Source: Phoronis australis
Taxonomy: Eukaryota > Phoronida > Phoronidae
DNA length: 64,000 nucleotides
Reading direction: 5' to 3'
NCBI GenBank assembly: GCA_002633005.1
Contig: NMRA01000028.1
Location: 1,616,177-1,680,176 of the forward strand
A model generated the notes under the pieces. It did no database searches. It saw nothing but the letters and a program-made list of their open reading frames with translations, and was not told the DNA's origin. Positions 45,101-51,100 of the stretch are shown piece by piece. Numbering within the stretch: position 1 is the first letter of the stretch; every line of letters starts with the position of its first letter. The position numbers were made by a program, and so were the translations under genes.

Positions 45101-48100
45101 CCCTGGACTATCTTTTAACAGCTAACGTTGACTTCACTCTACATGGCATGGATATTGGTGAAAGTGGTAATGACTTGTCACAATATAGTTTATCTTTGTT
45201 TTCAGTTTTTAACTTGTTAAATTCTATCGTCGTTGAGTTTTCTTTAAGATTTAAGCTCATATGGGTTGTTCATGTTTTAAAGATTTGTAATAATGTGTGA
45301 CTGATTTTAATAGTGCTATTTTTTCACCATTTGTGGCATCAGAACTCGAAACCTCATATTTTGTAACTATTTTTTTTAAGTGATATATATTTATTGAAGA
45401 ATATACAGAACATACAAAGAAATAATAACAAACCCAGAAACCGCGAAGCATTATATCTGGGTTGTAAACAATTCATAAATACTTAGATATGCTATTACAA
45501 ATGTATAAAAACAAAAATATGTACAGATTCATGTATAGAAATCAGATGCAACAATATTGATAAACTGTACATAAAAATTTACTAACATTGCTTAGGAGGA
45601 ATTCATTGAGAACGAAGTCAAGGTTAGGACTACCATTCAATAATAATGTAACTCTAGTAGGGATATTATTACAAGACTCGAGAGCGTTAACAATTGATTG
45701 GTTTTCATTGAGTGCACGAAAGAGTGAGTCTCTCAGGTATTCGATGAGGGGACATTTGAAGAAAATATGAGGATAAGACTGATGGTCACCACATTTACAG
45801 TTTGGAGAGACATTACTAAAGTTGTGCCTGAACTTGTCAGAGTAACTAGTTTGCTGTGTTCATGGACAGAACTTTTATGTGTGCTTTTTAAAATATACAG
45901 TGTAACATTTCAGTTATTTTTATACTTCATTGTTGCATGTAACCATGGTATTTTAATCAAGGCATGTAGTTATTTTTTCAATTTTCATGGATTATCTTTT
46001 TTGGTAAAAATCAGATTTTATTGCTATGAGTCGTGATTGCAGTTTTTCATACCATTGTTTTTATGGGAGCTGCAGTATCCCTGACAAGGAAGGCGTATTC
46101 ATTTCCGTTTCATTGTAGCTTGTTAAAGCCATGTATACCCTCTGCATATATTGTCAGCATTTTGTCCTGGCCCACCAAAGTTCTCTGAGACCCATTAGTG
46201 AAAGTCAAAGCTTGGCAGCCAATGAGATATCAGAATCTAATACACTTCTGTCTGTTTAATTTTGTTTCAGGTACAGATGAGAGGGATGGCCTTAACCAGC
46301 TAGAGATGCCTGGCACTAACCAACATACATTTGAAGGGTGAGAATACATCTTCTAGTCATTTCTGACAAACTACTAATCACGCTCAGTGTAGGAGCATTT
46401 GAATCAGAGCTGTGTTCATCATCACTCACTAGCAGTCAATTTCTGAGCCTCGTTATTTATTCATATTGGGAGGGCGATTAGAAATTTTGTGGTAACCACA
46501 GAGTTTTTCCTTTGCGTGTATTTCAAAAATCGTGAATTTTTGTGATTTTTTATGGAAATTTCCTCACATAGGAAAGTGAATTACTGTGTACTAGTCGTTG
46601 CGATATGGTTCTTTCGTCAGGAATTGTTTAAAAGATTTTTTTGACGAGCTTTCGCATTCCATGCCTCTTTAAATAACTTCAAGATGCAAAGCATTGGGTG
46701 CGTGCAAACCTCTGTCAAGACATCATAGCTTAATCCATTCCGAGCCTCTCTTCAAAGTTTCCCCACAATGTTTTGAGTTAAAACCTGGTAGTTGACTAAC
46801 AAACCTAGTGGCATGTTCGAAAGCCCAAAGGTATATAGCCTCCTTCCGTGGATTTCTTAGCAGAGGTAATCACATAGTTAATCTGCCTAGGTCATTATCA
46901 CAATTTTTGAGATCCGAAAGCCCACATATTGAGACTGGTGAATTTCAATAAATGTGTAATAACTTACAGATACTTGCTGTGTTGAGCATGCCTTTGGCAT
47001 CATGTCAACTCTTGTTATTGTCTTGGTAAACATATGTCAGACTACATGTACTATTTAAAGAATGGGAGTAGGACCCCCACTCTGTACTGCTCACGATAAA
47101 ATTTACTGGCATTTATTACAAGGGCACTGTAGGCATTTACCGTAATCGTTCAGGTTAACGCCCTGGGCGGTTAAATTGGCAAATCCAAAAAATCGGGGGA
47201 GGGCGGTTAACCGAGCAGTGGGCGGTTAAATCGAAAATCCACTTAAAGTCGGGGATGGGCGGTTAACCGAACGATTACGGTATGTTGCATTTTTTATTCA
47301 CTCGTCACATTTGTTGCTCCTATGAATAGCTGTGAATGAAGCATTTTGATGCATGACAGTGAAAGAGCACATTGTTTTGGGGTCACCTGTGTTATCAGGG
47401 CTAAATGATCAAACACAATAAGCTGGGTTGCACCAGGACTTAACCCATATCCTTAAGCCAATGAAACTAAATTTTCCTTCATATTTTTGCCTATTTAGCA
47501 CACAATATGGCAAACGAGTGAAATAGCCATTTCCTGGTATGCGGGCGATAGAATGAAATGTACTTTTATTGCTAGATGGTAATATAATACCAGCTGGACA
47601 ATGTTCAACACCAGCTACATTACACTTATGTGATGATGGCAGTGGGGGTGGGATTTCTTGTTTTTTTTTCATATAATTTTCCATTATCATGCCATTACCA
47701 CTGCGAGGCAGATGAGTCACTTAAATAAGTCTAACATCGCAAAATGTCAGCGAATAAAAGATTTTGCGTTTTATTGTCCTTCGCTGTGTGAAGCATGCAT
47801 ATTTATGTACATCAGTACATATGTACATTTCGAATACTTAACACAGTGTTGCTGGATCGATATCTTAAAAAGGAGCTTTAGTTTTTGTTCATGTTTTGTA
47901 CGAAACTGAGGGATCTCCAGGCACCAGTCGATTTCAGTAAAATTAATTTTGTTTTCATTGTCCGTGAGAAATTTAAGACTAACTTAAAAATATGTTGTTC
48001 TTGTAATAACAAGAAAAATGATTTTCTTCATGTTTTGTATCAAGGTGTAGGTTGGACATTTCCAGGCACCAGTAAGTTGAATTTGGTGACCTTGACTACG

Positions 48101-51100
48101 CTTTCAAGGTCATGACAAGAAATTCACGAGATACTGTGCAAAAGCGAAAGAAGGAAGCATAACATTAAATATTTTGCGCAAACAGGATTAAGTCGGATGT
48201 TTGCTGTTATATCTTGTCAAATTTCTTAACAAAAGTGAAGAATAAGACAACTTCATCTCAATCATAAAATGATTATTGGTAGCAAAGAAGTTAATGACCT
48301 CTGAAAAATAGGAAATCATACCACTGACAGATATTTAGGTTAAAACTCTGCAATACCAATGAATACCAAGTGTGGAAGACAAACACTTGGCAATTTGCTT
48401 GTTAGAGAAGAGCTTTACATTTGCATGCCCAAAGCGCTGTAGGGGAATGTAATCTGTAATCCTGTTTAATTGTCACGATGCTCAGTCATTGGTCCACCCT
48501 GGTTATGCTTAGTTGAGAAAGTCTACGTCTTTACTTTTTGTCAAATCGTGTTCCAAAAGATTATGTCAAAATTGTGAGACATATTTACATATTTTTTTTT
48601 CTGAAATACTTCTGCTTTTTTCATAGGTGTATAAAAGAGCTGAATTCTTCGTTTTAAGGGAAATGTCAGGTTTCAGTTTTGTAATATGTTGTCTAGTATT
48701 TATTTGCCACACCAGATTTGCATGCTATGTGACCAATGGACAAAATACTGACGGAGTAAGATTTCAAATCTGCATGAGCTGTGGGTATCCTTAGTGTTGT
48801 ATGGAAAACAAATAAAATGTATGTGATGGACAACCATCTTTGGTTTCAAGATATTATTACATCTCATCAGGCATGTTGTATGCCTGACAAGTTTTTATGT
48901 TACTTTGCACTCAGAAACATCAAGATGGCGATTTTCTGCAGTATCTGTTCATTGATGACATTTTTTATCATCTTTGAAATATTGTTTGCTATGCAGCAAT
49001 GCTCTTATTGCGAATGCACAACAAAATGTTTGATTTGTAAGTTGTTAAGTCATTGTTCACTACACAGTTCACACATTCGTGTTTCTAAATATTCAGAATC
49101 TCACAGACTCCGTTCTTATCAGAGTATGAGTTTTTTGAATCAGGGAATTTGTCTTACAAATGGATATGTCTGCATTTGGAATGCTGAAGTCGGGTATCTA
49201 AACCATTGCATGTACTGAACACTAAGACCAATCTTAAAGTTTGGAAAGTTCACCTAACTGGGAAATTCTATGGTATATTCAAGAGACAGGCTTTAGTATT
49301 TGGAACTAAATTCAGTTGCTTGGCTTCTTGACTTGGGTATTTGTACAGACCAGTAGCACCTGAGGCAAGTTTTTCAGTTTGGCTTTATACGATATGTTGA
49401 GTACAGAATTTGACGCATCTCGACAGAAAAACCCAAAAATTTTAGCACTTTTTGGATTGAGATTTTACTGTAAGTAAATTCAATGGTTTGTAGTGTCAAT
49501 ACTGAGTTTAGAAGGCTGGTTGTCAAGCATACATATGTTATCGATCATTATGGGATAAGCTGCCATGAGGACAGTAAATGAACAATGTGACCTTCCTTTC
49601 AAGCTTTTCCCACTGTGTTTGTTGATGCACTGTTTAGCACATACGTTCCTTTGAGCAGAAGTTGGTGAACTTCGAAAATTCTCCACCCTTTTCATCTCTT
49701 GTTTGGAAGTGTCCCATTCATAAATCTTTACATCTGTGTGTGTCTTGAATGTTCTGTGTACAAGCTTGTGCAAGACTTCACCCTTTCATCAAGGGTATAG
49801 CTGAAGCTCAACCATCTGTGGAACGAAGGTTCAAAATGTGGCCAACAGGTGACTTTTGTCTAGCCCTCAACACTTCCCGAATCATCGCTGATTTTTCTCA
49901 CTTGCTTTGAGCCTGTTATCAATAGCTGACCGTATATGCTGACCTCGTGCTTTCTGAGTTATGAAGTGAAAGACAGTAAATGAATTAAAAAAGGAGAATA
50001 AATTGGCTACTGTAGACCTCAAATGCTGATGGGGGAATTTGCACTTGTCCTGCTCCACGTGCTATATGGCTGCAAGACATGTTTCAATGAAGAATCCATT
50101 GTGTATTTGTGTCTTCACCGATTGAAGATTTTTTCATTATTATTCACTGTCCTATGTGAAGAATATTGGATGTCCCAAAGGCAACAGACATTTGAATAGG
50201 AGTAGTAACGCACAACTTTTTACTCCATAGTCACTTTCCAATTGCTGGCAAAACTGGAATCTGAAGTTTTTATTCTAAGCTCACTAAAGAATTGGTGGGA
50301 AAATGCCCATGGAGGTTTGGTATTTTGCGTGCATGTCTTGCTTAACATTCGTGTGCTATCTGCCAGTTAATCAATAGCCATTTACTCTTGTAACCAAACT
50401 GTATCTGAAGTTGTGAATTTCGCTTCATTTGAGACAAATTAGTGCGCCAAAAAGTATGAAGTTTTCCACACTTTCTTCTACTTTGGGATTAAACATGATA
50501 TTGAGGACACCTATCCTTATTTCCTTTTTGTCAGCAACTGATTACTGATGAATAGACACATTGTATGGTGAGCAGTAGAGAACTGTTAATAGACTGCTTG
50601 ATGTGGTGTGAATGATTTAAATGCAGCATGTTTGGGATTCATGTTTGTGCTTTGCATTTCAGGTCAAACCCTATGTACTTAGAAACATATGAAAATCGAG
50701 GATATGAAGATGATGAAACTGCAAGGTACGTGATGTAGATAAGGTGTCTTGATTCCAACAATGTTATGTTATCCTAACTTGCTGCACTTTGGTGGTTTCT
50801 TAGAGATAAGAGAGATTTAGATATTAAATTAAATTATCTAATATGACAACTGCTTGTGATCAAGAGTCTGGGACTGGTCGTAAAGGATTAATAAGTGCAG
50901 GGTATGACAGTGAGAATGAGGCTTAATTTTAATTACGTTGTCAAGTTGCATTGGGGCACACTAGGCATTTTTATAAAAATTTTAAACCACATGGTTCATC
51001 CCGTTCATAAATGTATGTTCCTATAGATGGACTCTGCATGTTGTGCTTCTCTAGTAGAAGTGCATTTCAGTGAGTGGATGGTGTGTTGTTCATTTTGCTT

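Noticed and set aside
48781-49218. 145-codon open frame in intron 27
   Set aside because: No recognised domain, no phase-compatible splice sites linking it to the tail exons, and the cadherin frame is continuous without it.
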